Assembly (NCBI GenBank): GCA_003219115.1
Contig: QHPN01000158.1
Span: 1 to 10,812, forward strand
Direction: 5' to 3'
Origin: Verrucomicrobiota bacterium
GTDB lineage: Bacteria; Verrucomicrobiota; Verrucomicrobiia; Chthoniobacterales; UBA10450
DNA length: 10,812 nucleotides
How positions within the stretch are numbered: position 1 is the first letter of the stretch; every line of letters starts with the position of its first letter. This document shows, piece after piece, positions 1-6,374 of the stretch. Below the pieces are notes generated by a model that saw only the letters and a program-made list of their open reading frames with translations, was not told where the DNA came from and ran no database searches. A program made the position numbers and the translations under genes.

Positions 1-104
1 CGTGGCTTCCGTGGCGTTAGCGCAGTAGATAATGATGATTGGCAATAATTCCGACACCATAACCATCAGTTATTGGCGCGTGTCATATCGTTTGCGAGCC
101 GTAG

Positions 105-124
105 GGCAAGCGCTCCCGCTTGCC
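105..124. repeat. Extragenic palindrome (REP-like hairpin)
   Basis: GGCAAGCG, a CTCC loop and CGCTTGCC form a perfect 8-bp stem with a 4-nt loop. No T tract follows on either strand, so it is not an obvious intrinsic terminator. A REP-like mobile palindrome is the more likely reading, but only one copy is present in this window. Confidence 0.5.
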
Positions 125-221
125 ATCATTGATGGGTTCGGCAGCGACCCGATGGCGACGAACAAGTAATTGACTGCGTAGCCCGCCCTCGGAGACGAAA
201 CTTGCTCTTTTGCTGCCCCTC

Positions 222-316
222 AAAGTCGCCGTTGCAACCGCGCTGGCGCACGCGCCCTCGCTTTCGCCAACTTTCCGATGTTGGAAGTTACTTCTTGAGA
301 TCAGCAAGAGTGCAAA
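222..316. repeat. Dispersed repeat A, copy 1
   Basis: About 95 bp match 1924-2018 with roughly five substitutions. The shared part runs from AGTCGCCG(T/C)TGCAACCG through CCGATGTTGGAAGTTACTTC to GATCAGCAAGAGTGCAAA. The open frames across both copies contain no known motif, so I read it as a non-coding dispersed element. Identity stops abruptly at the right end: copy 1 continues AAGCTATC, copy 2 continues GTGAGGACTGACC. Confidence 0.85.
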
Positions 317-426
317 AAGCTATCTCCCGCTGTATTCGACCAATCACTTCTCACCAATCAGCTTCTCCTTCCCGCTCCTAGCTCCTTGTCCGCCAACGGA
401 CGGACTCGCCGTGGCGAACTCCAAGC

Positions 427-513
427 TCACCTCCAGCCCCGCCACACCAACAAGATAATCACGACACACGCGATCGCTGTAAGAATAACAGTGACGATGA
501 CTACTTTATGAAT
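427..513 (-). other. Possible tiny one-helix membrane peptide, start unclear
   Basis: Downstream of the L,D-transpeptidase stop, one minus-strand frame ends with a clean transmembrane-like stretch (HKVVIVTVILTAIACVVIIL, then LVWRGWR) and TGA at 427-429. About 20 of 28 residues are hydrophobic and a basic C-terminal tail follows. There is no ATG, GTG or TTG at a sensible place; the first candidate is ATT at 511-513, with GAAAGG about 30 nt upstream. It could be a small gene with a non-canonical or mutated start, a relic, or chance. Confidence 0.2.
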
Positions 514-544
514 AAACGGGCGGCGGCCAGTAGAAGCGGACCTT

Positions 545-1288
545 TCAACACGCAGTGGTGGCGGCAGGCCAGTGCCCCTTGATGTCGACAGCTGTGCCGA
601 CGTCGATCCAGTCGTAAAACCACTTGGCGGGATTGGCCCCCGCCAGCGGCAGGCGAATGCAGCCGTGCGAAGAGGGGCGTCGCGGAACCTTCCGGAATCC
701 ATGAATGAAAATGTTGTCGTGCACCTGCACGCTCCACGGCATCGGTGCGTTGTGGTAGAGCCGCGAACGATGCATCCGCGACTTAATTGGTCCAGCCTTG
801 AACTCTCCCGGCGGCGTCTTCTTTCCCTCTCGCCCTGTGCTAATGGGGCTGTCGAGCACGAGCCGCGCTCCTTGATACGCGCGCAGGCGCTGATTCGCCA
901 GATCCACCTCGACGTGTTTATTCGCAAATTGAATGGCAACTTTTTTATGGTCACTCGCGACGAACGCCTGCATTCCGTCATCGCTCCAGGTAATCGTCGC
1001 GCCCGCGCTTTGCAATTGATCGAGCGACACCAGTAAGGTCCCGTTTGTGAGCTTTCGAACATATGCGGCATCGAGTAAGTGGCCGTTAAGAGCGATTTGC
1101 CGGGATTCTTGATCCAACTGCATCTGCCAGTCGAGGGCTGACGCAATTTCCTCAACAGGAACGAAGAGCATGTGAGGATCCTCGGCGAAACTGATGCCCT
1201 CAAGCGATCCGGACGCGGCAGCTCCCAAAGGCGGCGCAGAGATGGTCAACGCCCAAAACAGTGGTCTTAATCTTGCGAGCCAACGCAT
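545..1288 (-). CDS. Exported L,D-transpeptidase (YkuD domain)
   Basis: This 247-residue protein is a predicted periplasmic or envelope L,D-transpeptidase, a family that forms 3-3 peptidoglycan cross-links or attaches proteins to peptidoglycan through a catalytic cysteine. Residues 1-25 form a signal peptide (basic MRWLARLR, hydrophobic core, LGAAA cleavage region). Residues 38-112 resemble the copper-amine-oxidase-N-like substrate-binding fold (FVPVEEIASAL pattern). The YkuD domain spans about 122-236, with STGREGKKTPPGEF at 150-163, IHG at 195-197 and the catalytic SHGCIRLP at 207-214. That places the nucleophile at Cys210 and a conserved His at 196. The start is ATG at 1288, which gives a complete signal peptide; I see no good Shine-Dalgarno. 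It stands alone between repeat-bearing gaps, so context does not refine the substrate. All catalytic residues appear intact. Confidence 0.93.
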   Translation of the reverse strand: MRWLARLRPLFWALTISAPPLGAAASGSLEGISFAEDPHMLFVPVEEIASALDWQMQLDQESRQIALNGHLLDAAYVRKLTNGTLLVSLDQLQSAGATITWSDDGMQAFVASDHKKVAIQFANKHVEVDLANQRLRAYQGARLVLDSPISTGREGKKTPPGEFKAGPIKSRMHRSRLYHNAPMPWSVQVHDNIFIHGFRKVPRRPSSHGCIRLPLAGANPAKWFYDWIDVGTAVDIKGHWPAATTAC

Positions 1289-1627
1289 CTAACGAGAATC
1301 GAATCGAGCAGGCCAGGTGGCCGCGAGATGGACGGAAAGGCTGAAGGGTGAGGAAAAGGGAGATTGCGAATCAGTAGCTCGCGCTACTTCTTCGCGAGCT
1401 TCGGAGGCAGATGATGTCGGGATCGCGGCGGCCTTTACGGCGGGAGGCACAGAGACTGTGAGTGTGTCTAGGGAAGCCAGGAACTCTGGATGGCAATGCA
1501 GAGGGAGATTGGCGCTATCTTCGAGCGACTCGTCCTTCAGCCAGAGCCGAGCCGCTGGGAAGCGGGCTAGACAGACGGGAGGGTCGAGAGATCGACTGAG
1601 CGGGAGTGAAGGAGTCAACATTCGAGG
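1289..1627. other. Intergenic region carrying repeat B
   Basis: About 340 bp separate the L,D-transpeptidase start from the tail-fibre relic. Both strands are open for about 100-120 codons, but the translations are low-complexity (Arg/Ser/Ala/Pro-rich) and unlike known proteins. The only structured element is repeat B copy 1 at 1410-1478. The minus-strand side must contain the promoter of the L,D-transpeptidase, but no clear -35/-10 pair stands out. Confidence 0.55.
1410..1478. repeat. Dispersed repeat B, copy 1
   Basis: The shared blocks GATGATGTCGGGATCG, TTTACGGCGGGAGGCAC and GAGTGTGTCTAGGGAAGCC recur in the same order and orientation at 9206-9297, nearly 8 kb away. Copy 1 is about 24 bp shorter between the first and second blocks. 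Both copies are intergenic. Confidence 0.8.
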
Positions 1628-1648
1628 TTGAGTTTGTCGCGCGCGCAA

Positions 1649-1834
1649 ATGTCAAATATTAAGATTCGACCCCATCTGCTTCCCCTGAAAGAGCACCGCA
1701 AAGCCGAGGAGCAGCAATCCACGATAGCTATCTTAAAATCCGCCGTCGCGGCACAGAGCAAACAGATTCAATCGTTGAATGCGGCTGTTCAGAAGTTGAG
1801 CAATCACATGGAAGGGAATGAACCTGGACAATAG
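1649..1834 (+). pseudogene. Relic of tail-fibre / S74 chaperone-type C-terminus
   Basis: The open frame from ATG 1649 (a TTG at 1628 is also in frame) encodes 61 residues. From about residue 7 it reads LLPLKEHRKAEEQQSTIA, then ILKSAVAAQSKQIQSLNAAV and QKLSNHMEGNEPGQ. Established knowledge: proteins ending in an S74 intramolecular chaperone domain often close with a '(A)MLLNEFLKEHRK..EEQ..TI..LK..V..Q..QI..L.A..QK(V/L)S' coiled coil. The match is strong but two residues are missing between LL and LKEHRK, and the whole upstream chaperone and fibre domains are absent. I therefore call it the leftover 3' end of such a gene. It keeps an uninterrupted coiled coil, so expression as a small peptide cannot be excluded. 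No convincing ribosome binding site precedes ATG 1649. Confidence 0.65.
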
Positions 1835-1923
1835 ATAGTAGATAACTCAGCGCATCCAGGCGGCCAAACAAAGTTTATGTGGAATCTGCTAATTCCATTA
1901 TAGACTCAAAAAGGCGCGCCCTT

Positions 1924-2018
1924 AGAGTCGCCGCTGCAACCGTGCTGGCGCACGCGCCCTCGCGTTCGCCAACTTTCCGATGTTGGAAGTTACTTCTTGA
2001 GATCAGCAAGAGTGCAAA
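1924..2018. repeat. Dispersed repeat A, copy 2
   Basis: Near-identical to 222-316. It is followed directly by GTGAGGACTGACCAACCTTC, which resembles the segment after 10343 (TATGCAAAAAGTCAGGACTGACCC). The complete repeat in living copies may therefore extend to that 3' motif. This copy lies about 150 bp upstream of the three-gene cluster that begins at 2172. Confidence 0.85.
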
Positions 2019-2171
2019 GTGAGGACTGACCAACCTTCTCTTCCCCCTACCAGGAGCAAAATACAATTAGCTAATCCGCACCGCAGCCGTATAAAGAGCA
2101 AAGCGCAGTGTCAATCGACCGTTCGAGTGCGGCTCTTTCGCTCTGCACCAACCAAAGGAAGGAGCTTGTCT

Positions 2172-2396
2172 ATGAACTTGATTCCAACAAATAAGGACAC
2201 GTTGAAAACGTGGCTCGTCGATCTATCGGGTAACATTGCGGTCTCAGGCGCCGGCGTCGCTTTTCTCGAGGCTCAAATCACTGACCTGGAAAAAAAATGC
2301 TTCGTCGAACGCTCCCGTATTGATCAGGAACGCGCCGATGAGAAGGTAAAGAAAGCGCGACGAAAAAGAAAATCCGGGTCCATTGCCGGGCCTTAA
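2172..2396 (+). CDS. Small basic hypothetical protein
   Basis: This 74-residue protein is unrecognised. ATG 2172 is chosen because AAGGAAGGAG at 2156-2165 gives a strong Shine-Dalgarno about 6 nt upstream, one of the best in the window; an in-frame start at 2019 would add a low-complexity leader with no such site. Residues 1-40 contain a moderately hydrophobic, Gly/Ala-rich stretch (DLSGNIAVSGAGVAFLEAQI). Residues 37-74 are a charged helix with LEKKC, ERSRIDQERADEKVKKARRK and a Lys/Arg-rich end, which may bind nucleic acid or partner protein. The stop is 18 bp before the STAS-like gene, suggesting co-transcription with it and with the zinc-ribbon gene. No function can be assigned. Confidence 0.65.
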   Translation: MNLIPTNKDTLKTWLVDLSGNIAVSGAGVAFLEAQITDLEKKCFVERSRIDQERADEKVKKARRKRKSGSIAGP

Positions 2397-2414
2397 CGGG
2401 TGAGGCGATGATCT

Positions 2415-2825
2415 ATGTTTTCAGTTGAGACTGACAGATCCAAGCGACTTGTCGTGATCAGCGCGGCCGGCCACGTGTCGAAAGAGGAAGTAAAGCATGC
2501 AGCAGAGGAGGTGCGGAAAGCGTTGCGGGACGCTGCGCCTGGCATCCGGGTCTTAATCGATTTTCGCTGGCTTGAATCGATGCGGCCTTCTGCTGCTCCC
2601 CATATCGCTGAGATTATGGATGCGCTGTCTGCGAAGCAGGTCGCTTCAGTTATCAGGATAATTCCCGGTCCGGGTAAAGACATCGGACTAAATATTCTCT
2701 CACAGTTCCACTACAGCCATGACCTTCCGATCTCGACCGTGGAGACGCTGGTAGATGCGCTAGACAGACTGTTGGATCAGAACGCCGAGTGCGAAGAACG
2801 GTCAGTAGCGCAGATCGAGCATTAG
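2415..2825 (+). CDS. STAS-like (SpoIIAA-like) protein
   Basis: This 136-residue cytoplasmic protein has the alternating strand/helix pattern of STAS/SpoIIAA-like domains. It opens with the strand F-S-V-E and RLVVISAAGHVSKEEV. A helix follows at about 27-40, then the buried strand IRVLIDFRWLESM (44-56), a helix HIAEIMDAL and the strand SVIRIIPGPGKDIG. After that come FHYSHDLPISTVETLVDAL and a short charged tail. STAS-type proteins commonly act as regulatory binding modules, for example anti-anti-sigma factors or transporter regulators. I do not see a clear phosphorylatable DS(A/S)G motif: the equivalent segment reads ESMRPSAAP, so classical SpoIIAA phosphoregulation is doubtful. ATG 2415 follows GTGAGG at 2400-2405. 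It lies between the small basic gene (18 bp gap) and the CxxC gene (12 bp gap), so an operon is likely. Confidence 0.75.
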   Translation: MFSVETDRSKRLVVISAAGHVSKEEVKHAAEEVRKALRDAAPGIRVLIDFRWLESMRPSAAPHIAEIMDALSAKQVASVIRIIPGPGKDIGLNILSQFHYSHDLPISTVETLVDALDRLLDQNAECEERSVAQIEH

Positions 2826-2837
2826 AAAAAGGTGTAA

Positions 2838-3014
2838 ATGTCATTAGAAGCTTGTCCCGCCTGCGGCTATGCGCTTTCGGTCCTCGACCATCGTTGCCGT
2901 CGTTGTGCTACTGCATCGCGGGCACTTCCGCCCTTTGATGCGAAATATTTGCCGCAAATGATAGCCGTCGTGGTGGCCTTAGGTGTTTGCCTTTACTTAA
3001 TATTCTTCCACTAA
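2838..3014 (+). CDS. 58-residue zinc-ribbon-like membrane protein
   Basis: ATG 2838 to TAA 3014 encodes 58 residues. The N-terminal half holds two CxxC knuckles (MSLEACPACGY and HRCRRCA; Cys6, Cys9, Cys20, Cys23), which fit a small zinc ribbon. A short Pro-containing linker follows. The C-terminal half is one transmembrane helix (MIAVVVALGVCLYLIFFH, residues 41-58), so the knuckles probably face the cytoplasm or a partner at the membrane. AAAAAGGTG at 2826-2834 gives a reasonable Shine-Dalgarno. The gene starts 12 bp after the STAS-like gene and is probably its operon partner. Such 'zinc-ribbon plus TM' proteins are common and mostly unassigned. I am confident it is a real gene because of the paired knuckles, single clean helix, ribosome binding site and spacing; I am not confident of its role. 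Confidence 0.75.
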   Translation: MSLEACPACGYALSVLDHRCRRCATASRALPPFDAKYLPQMIAVVVALGVCLYLIFFH

Positions 3015-3527
3015 CGAAAAATTGTCGGCGGGAAGCGAAACAACTTGCTTAGTGGCACGCATGGTATCCAAAAGTTGATTACGTCATTCGACGTTTCAAC
3101 GCATCTTTAGCCGAGCTTAACAAATTCGAGGGGCTAACCTTCGCGGAGACTTCCCCGACTTGCTTGCTGTGGCGTAGTCTGACGAAGGCCGGTCACGTCG
3201 TACCTTGGCGAAGGGGGATCAGCCTTTCAGATTTCAGCGTTTAAGTAAGATGCTGATCGCTGACGCCCGACCTCTGACTTCTGTCCTCTGGTTATGCAGC
3301 TCTTTACTCCCAGCTCTGCGGATAGCTGGTTGTGAATTGGCGATTCGGGGAGATCCACACGACCAACGTAAACCGACGGTGTGACAACGTCGATATTCGG
3401 CTGATGAAACCGCTAATGCGACCCCGCGTGCTTCCCCGCTTCAACGCTTCAACACTTTACTCTTCCTCTCAACACTCAACAAACGCCAGTCCGGCTCGGA
3501 CCAACTCTCAACTTTACTGCCTTGTAG
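3015..3527. other. Gene-free region, 0.5 kb
   Basis: No frame has recognisable protein content; the 73-codon plus-strand frame at 3332-3553 is low-complexity and runs into the antisense of the next gene. The right half has micro-repeats of CTTCAAC/CTCAACA type (3438-3515), typical of slippage-prone spacer. A GTCCG-GCT-CGGAC inverted repeat lies at 3489-3501, just downstream of the BNR gene's stop; it is short, lacks a T run and is at best a weak terminator. The CTGACTTCTG-like stretch near 3270-3290 resembles degenerate intergenic repeats. Confidence 0.5.
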
Positions 3528-5024
3528 TCAGTCGCCTTGCACCGTGGCTGTGAAGACCTCTTCCATGGCAAGAGCGCGGCTGCAGCCACTGATCGGGTCG
3601 AGATTACGCCGGCTGTCTGTCCAAACCGGATGCGAGAGGCCGCCGTAAGAGACCAGTCCTTCGTAGTCACCCTGCTGGTTACCGTAGTTAATTCCGTTGC
3701 AGGGGAAGACTCCGTCGCAATCGTGCTCGTTAGAGCTCTGATTCGATACGCGCAGATTCGGCAGCCACGACACGCCGCCGTCTTTTGATTGCGCAAGGTA
3801 AACGTCAGTCATGTAACGAAAGCCGGTAGTATCATTGCGCGTATCATAGAAGGAGACGTTTACATCGCCCGTGATCGGATCAACTGACATCCAGTGATTG
3901 AAACGATCGACACGGATGCCGAGGTGATCTGTCACCGCGGCACGGTGCGACCAGGTACTGCCCTTATCATCGGAGTAGGCGAGGAAGATATTCGTCGTGC
4001 CGGCGCCGGTGAGATCCATCCAGGAGCAATAAATCCGCCCCCGATGCGGCCCATTCGATCGATCCACATCGAGCGCCGGATACACGAGCGCCCCGCGGAA
4101 AGATTCGGCCGGAATATCGGCGTCAAATGGCAGCCTTTTCGATGCGATGACACGTTGTCCGCCCCACGTTTTGCCGGCGTCGTTCGAGCGATTGAACGCG
4201 ATCGTGTTGGCTTTGTAATCATTCCAAGCCACGTAGAGCGTGCCATCAGGGCCGACCGTGGGCGACGCGCCAATTGCCTGGCCCGGTCCCTGCGGATCGT
4301 CCGCACGCGTCACGGTGAAGCTTGCCCCATGATCGCGCGACGTGCCGACGCGCACTCCGCCGCCGGTAGAACCGCCCACGGCCGCGTCCCATGCAATATA
4401 GATGTTGTCGCGGTGCGGGCTCGCGGTGTTCTGATCTGTTGTGATCATTGGTTTATCGTTAAAGTGGTTTCCGCCAGTTTCGAACGAGAAGTAGGTGACA
4501 GCAGGATAGGTCTTGCCGCCGTCAGTCGAACGCGCCACGGCCATCTCCGTGCCCTTGACCCCGGCGCCGTTGCCGAAGAAGACCACGATGTAGCCGTAGA
4601 AAACATTGCCGCGCGTGTCGAAAGCCAGGCTCGGATCAGAACCGAAATCAATTCCGTTTGTCCCGATTGGCGGCGGCAAAGGCAGATCGACCCCGCCCCA
4701 GGCAGTGCCGCCGGTGCTGGAATAGTAGCCGCGCATAGGCAGACGAAAGATTTCATTCGAGCCGGCGGCCAGGTGGTTCGGGTTCGCCGGGTTAATGGTG
4801 ATGAACGTCTCGCTCTGCGGGCCGCACTCATTCGAAACGTCCACGTTGTCAGCAAAGGTAATTGAATTGGTCTCTTCGCTTCCGCCGAGGGGTGCGTTAT
4901 GTTTGAGATACTGATATTTGTCCCACCAGGTCGGGTTATTGGGATTATTGGTCCCCGCAAACGTCGCGGGCGCGATCATAGAGAAGACGAAAGCTAGGCT
5001 GATTAGGTTGAGTCGCTCATGCAT
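3528..5024 (-). CDS. Secreted BNR/Asp-box (sialidase-fold) protein
   Basis: This 498-residue exported protein has a signal peptide at residues 1-23 (MHERLNLISL...APATFA). It has five Asp-boxes (SxDxGxTW type): STDGGKTY 166-173, SRDHGASF 229-236, SNDAGKTW 280-287, SDDKGSTW 351-358 and SKDGGVSW 413-420. A degenerate sixth (SSTGGTAW) lies at 102-109. Regular spacing of 50-70 residues indicates a six-bladed beta-propeller like sialidases. The closing segment GDYEGLVSYGGLSHPVWTDSR (split as GDYEGL and PVWTDSR) is typical of uncharacterised secreted BNR-repeat proteins. I cannot identify the FRIP motif or the arginine triad of true sialidases, so 'sialidase' should be taken as fold only; substrate unknown. 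ATG 5024 is selected because it gives the complete signal peptide; no Shine-Dalgarno is visible. No sugar-utilisation genes adjoin it. Confidence 0.88.
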   Translation of the reverse strand: MHERLNLISLAFVFSMIAPATFAGTNNPNNPTWWDKYQYLKHNAPLGGSEETNSITFADNVDVSNECGPQSETFITINPANPNHLAAGSNEIFRLPMRGYYSSTGGTAWGGVDLPLPPPIGTNGIDFGSDPSLAFDTRGNVFYGYIVVFFGNGAGVKGTEMAVARSTDGGKTYPAVTYFSFETGGNHFNDKPMITTDQNTASPHRDNIYIAWDAAVGGSTGGGVRVGTSRDHGASFTVTRADDPQGPGQAIGASPTVGPDGTLYVAWNDYKANTIAFNRSNDAGKTWGGQRVIASKRLPFDADIPAESFRGALVYPALDVDRSNGPHRGRIYCSWMDLTGAGTTNIFLAYSDDKGSTWSHRAAVTDHLGIRVDRFNHWMSVDPITGDVNVSFYDTRNDTTGFRYMTDVYLAQSKDGGVSWLPNLRVSNQSSNEHDCDGVFPCNGINYGNQQGDYEGLVSYGGLSHPVWTDSRRNLDPISGCSRALAMEEVFTATVQGD

Positions 5025-5510
5025 AATTCGTTTTTAACTGGTGCAGTGGAACATTTGATCGTGATCGGCCGACGCCAACGTCCCGGCGCTTGGTGGCACC
5101 TAGTTTGATCGTCGCCGATCAGGACAATTGCACAGTTAGCACCTAAAATGACGTTACGGTCAATCTTATTCGCTGGCTGGCGATAAATAGCGCAACCTGC
5201 CTCGGCTAATTTCAATCGGCGGACTCTGGGTAAGGCGCGCGTCCACGCGCGTTACGCCGATCCGGCTCGGATCGAGGCGTGTCGGAGTGATGGCGCGATT
5301 CTTTGGTTGCGAAGCAATTTGATCGTGCGCGTAGAGCTACCAGCCGCGCGCGAATACGAAGTCAAATTGAAGGCAGAGAAGGAACAGAAAGCCCGCGCTG
5401 CAGTTCCGCAGTTTTAAATTCTCATCGCCCTTCCGTATTTTCAGCATTTCAGCTTTTCGGTCTTCTAAGGTCAGTATCGATAGTAAGCTCTGACCGCTTT
5501 TGACCCAGCG
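5025..5510. other. Gene-free region with palindromes
   Basis: This spacer lies between the BNR gene start and the GIY-YIG gene stop. It contains the double hairpin at 5236-5280. A plus-strand frame ending at TAA about 5417 translates to IVRVELPAAREYEVKLK then AEKEQKARAAVPQF. It looks more protein-like than its surroundings but has no clear start or recognised family, so it may be a relic or chance. The end near 5440-5465 (TTTTCAGCATTTCAGCTTTTC) is low-complexity. Confidence 0.5.
5236..5280. repeat. Double hairpin, REP-like
   Basis: Two adjacent inverted repeats occur. CGCGCG 5236-5241 pairs with CGCGCG 5246-5251 around TCCA. ACGCC-GATCC 5254-5263 pairs with GGATC-(GA)-GGCGT 5269-5280 around GGCTC, giving a stem of about 10 bp with a 2-nt bulge. 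No T tract follows. The paired arrangement resembles bacterial REP/BIME-type extragenic elements; a terminator role is less likely. Confidence 0.5.
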
Positions 5511-5873
5511 CTACGTTCCGCCAGCGACGGTGTATCCTTCGTTGCGCAAATCTTCCGCGAGATCCTTCTCCATTTCCGTGGCCGCTTCGAACGGCATCGG
5601 ATTTAGATGCGCATAAAGTTCCGGCATCAGCCGCACACCGTACTTCCTAACGAGCCGCGCCGCCTTGTACCCGTTCTTGTGATTTTGAAATCGATGATCG
5701 ACCGGCAAACCGGTCATTCCAACGTAGACAGCGGGCTTTGATGGATCGCGCTCCGGATTACGCTGCAAAATCGACCGATCCTTCAGCGCAGCTTTGGAGA
5801 GCAGGACGACGTAAACATTATGATGGAATTCCGGTTCAGCGGATCGAATTCGTCTCCGTTTACGACCACGCAT
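5511..5873 (-). CDS. GIY-YIG-like single-domain protein
   Basis: This 120-residue protein has the pattern of a stand-alone GIY-YIG-type domain. The two tyrosine strands appear as NVYVVLL (19-25) and AVYVGMT (48-54), replacing the canonical GIY and YIG. A conserved-type Arg follows at 61 (DHRFQNHKNGYKAARL), then EAATEMEKDLAEDL (97-110), where Glu100 or Glu102 could be the metal-binding glutamate. The end GYTVAGG is often seen in this fold. Family members nick or cut DNA, as in UvrC, homing endonucleases and small UPF0213/YhbQ-like proteins. Because both signature motifs are degenerate, activity is uncertain. The N-terminus is very basic (MRGRKRRRIR). ATG 5873 is the only good start; no Shine-Dalgarno is evident. 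A short gap separates it from the trpF relic upstream. Confidence 0.72.
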   Translation of the reverse strand: MRGRKRRRIRSAEPEFHHNVYVVLLSKAALKDRSILQRNPERDPSKPAVYVGMTGLPVDHRFQNHKNGYKAARLVRKYGVRLMPELYAHLNPMPFEAATEMEKDLAEDLRNEGYTVAGGT

Positions 5874-5955
5874 TCGATGACTTTACACTTGGGACGAGCG
5901 GAGTTGTATCAGCTACCTTATCGGGGGCGGCCCATTTTGCATTTCACCTGTCGAA

Positions 5956-6372
5956 TTAGGTTTGTGGCTTAGCAGAGCATTTCGCCTGTGTGATGAACGC
6001 TTCCATTTTCCGTGGATCTTTAAAGCCGTCACTTGGCTTTGTTCCCGAATTGACGTCTACGCCGAAGGGTTTCACCGCGTCTATCGCCGCTCGCACATTG
6101 CCAGCGGAATGAAGGCCGCCGGCGAGCCACACTCGCGCGCTGGAGTAACGGCTTACAATTCTTTGACTGAGTGATCAATCATGCTTCAACCCGGTCCCGT
6201 CCACGTGATTGGTTCTGGGATTGAAGGAATCGAGGACGAACCCATCGACCAGGTTCAGGTAAAGTTCTGGAGCGCGACAAGCGACTAACGAGAACTAGGC
6301 GAAGCACGGCATCGCCCACGTGAGGCAAATTTATAACGCTTGCTTCGGCGCGGTTCAGCTGCTCACAATTTG
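5956..6372 (-). pseudogene. trpF: trpF relic (phosphoribosylanthranilate isomerase)
   Basis: Minus-strand translation from about 6264 to TAA 5956-5958 gives LYLNLVDGFVLDSFNPRTNH, VDGTGLKHD, a TGA stop at 6175-6177, SLSQRIVSRYSSARVWLAGG, LHSAGNVRAAIDAVKPFGVD, VNSGTKPSDGFKDPRKMEAF and ITQAKCSAKPQT. This matches the C-terminal half of TrpF: the substrate-loop pattern D..(G)GTG...DW, then LAGGL..NV..A......GVDV.SG.....G.KD..K. The stop falls where the family has the Trp of 'HDW' (TGG to TGA). Further upstream another frame (about 6290-6372) reads TPNCEQLNRAEASVINLPHV, resembling the middle region before 'VIKA', so at least one frameshift lies between 6265 and 6320. The N-terminal third is absent, replaced by the start of the divergent gene at 6375. 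About 139 of roughly 210 codons remain; it cannot make active enzyme. Confidence 0.88.
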
Positions 6373-6374
6373 GG

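Larger units (their letters stand above)
1..426. other. Intergenic region with palindrome and repeat A
   Basis: No convincing gene lies here. Plus-strand frame 1 is open from the window edge for 15 codons and ends at TAA 46-48 (tail ...SAVDNDDWQ). This could be the end of a gene entering from the left but is too short to judge. The region carries a perfect 8-bp-stem hairpin at 105-124 and one copy of repeat A at 222-316. After it comes a pyrimidine-rich stretch (about 330-400) with a small GTCCG/CGGAC inverted repeat near 389-402. The two open frames that cross repeat A have no recognisable protein content. Confidence 0.6.

Noticed and set aside
427..1203. A 258-codon minus-strand open frame
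   Set aside because: It overlaps the L,D-transpeptidase in another frame. The translation is Arg/Ser-rich and lacks domains, except the hydrophobic end reported separately.
1289..1648. Open frames on both strands across repeat B
   Set aside because: Low-complexity translations that track the repeat; no start signal and no family resemblance.
3489..3501. Inverted repeat as terminator of the BNR gene
   Set aside because: The stem is only five base pairs with a 3-nt loop and no T tract on the minus strand.
3894..4865. A 323-codon plus-strand open frame
   Set aside because: It is the antisense of the BNR gene, which has a signal peptide and five Asp-boxes. The plus-strand translation is Arg/Ala/Val-rich with no motif.
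5962..6174. A 70-codon plus-strand frame
   Set aside because: It is the antisense of the trpF relic, whose minus-strand reading is clearly TrpF-like.
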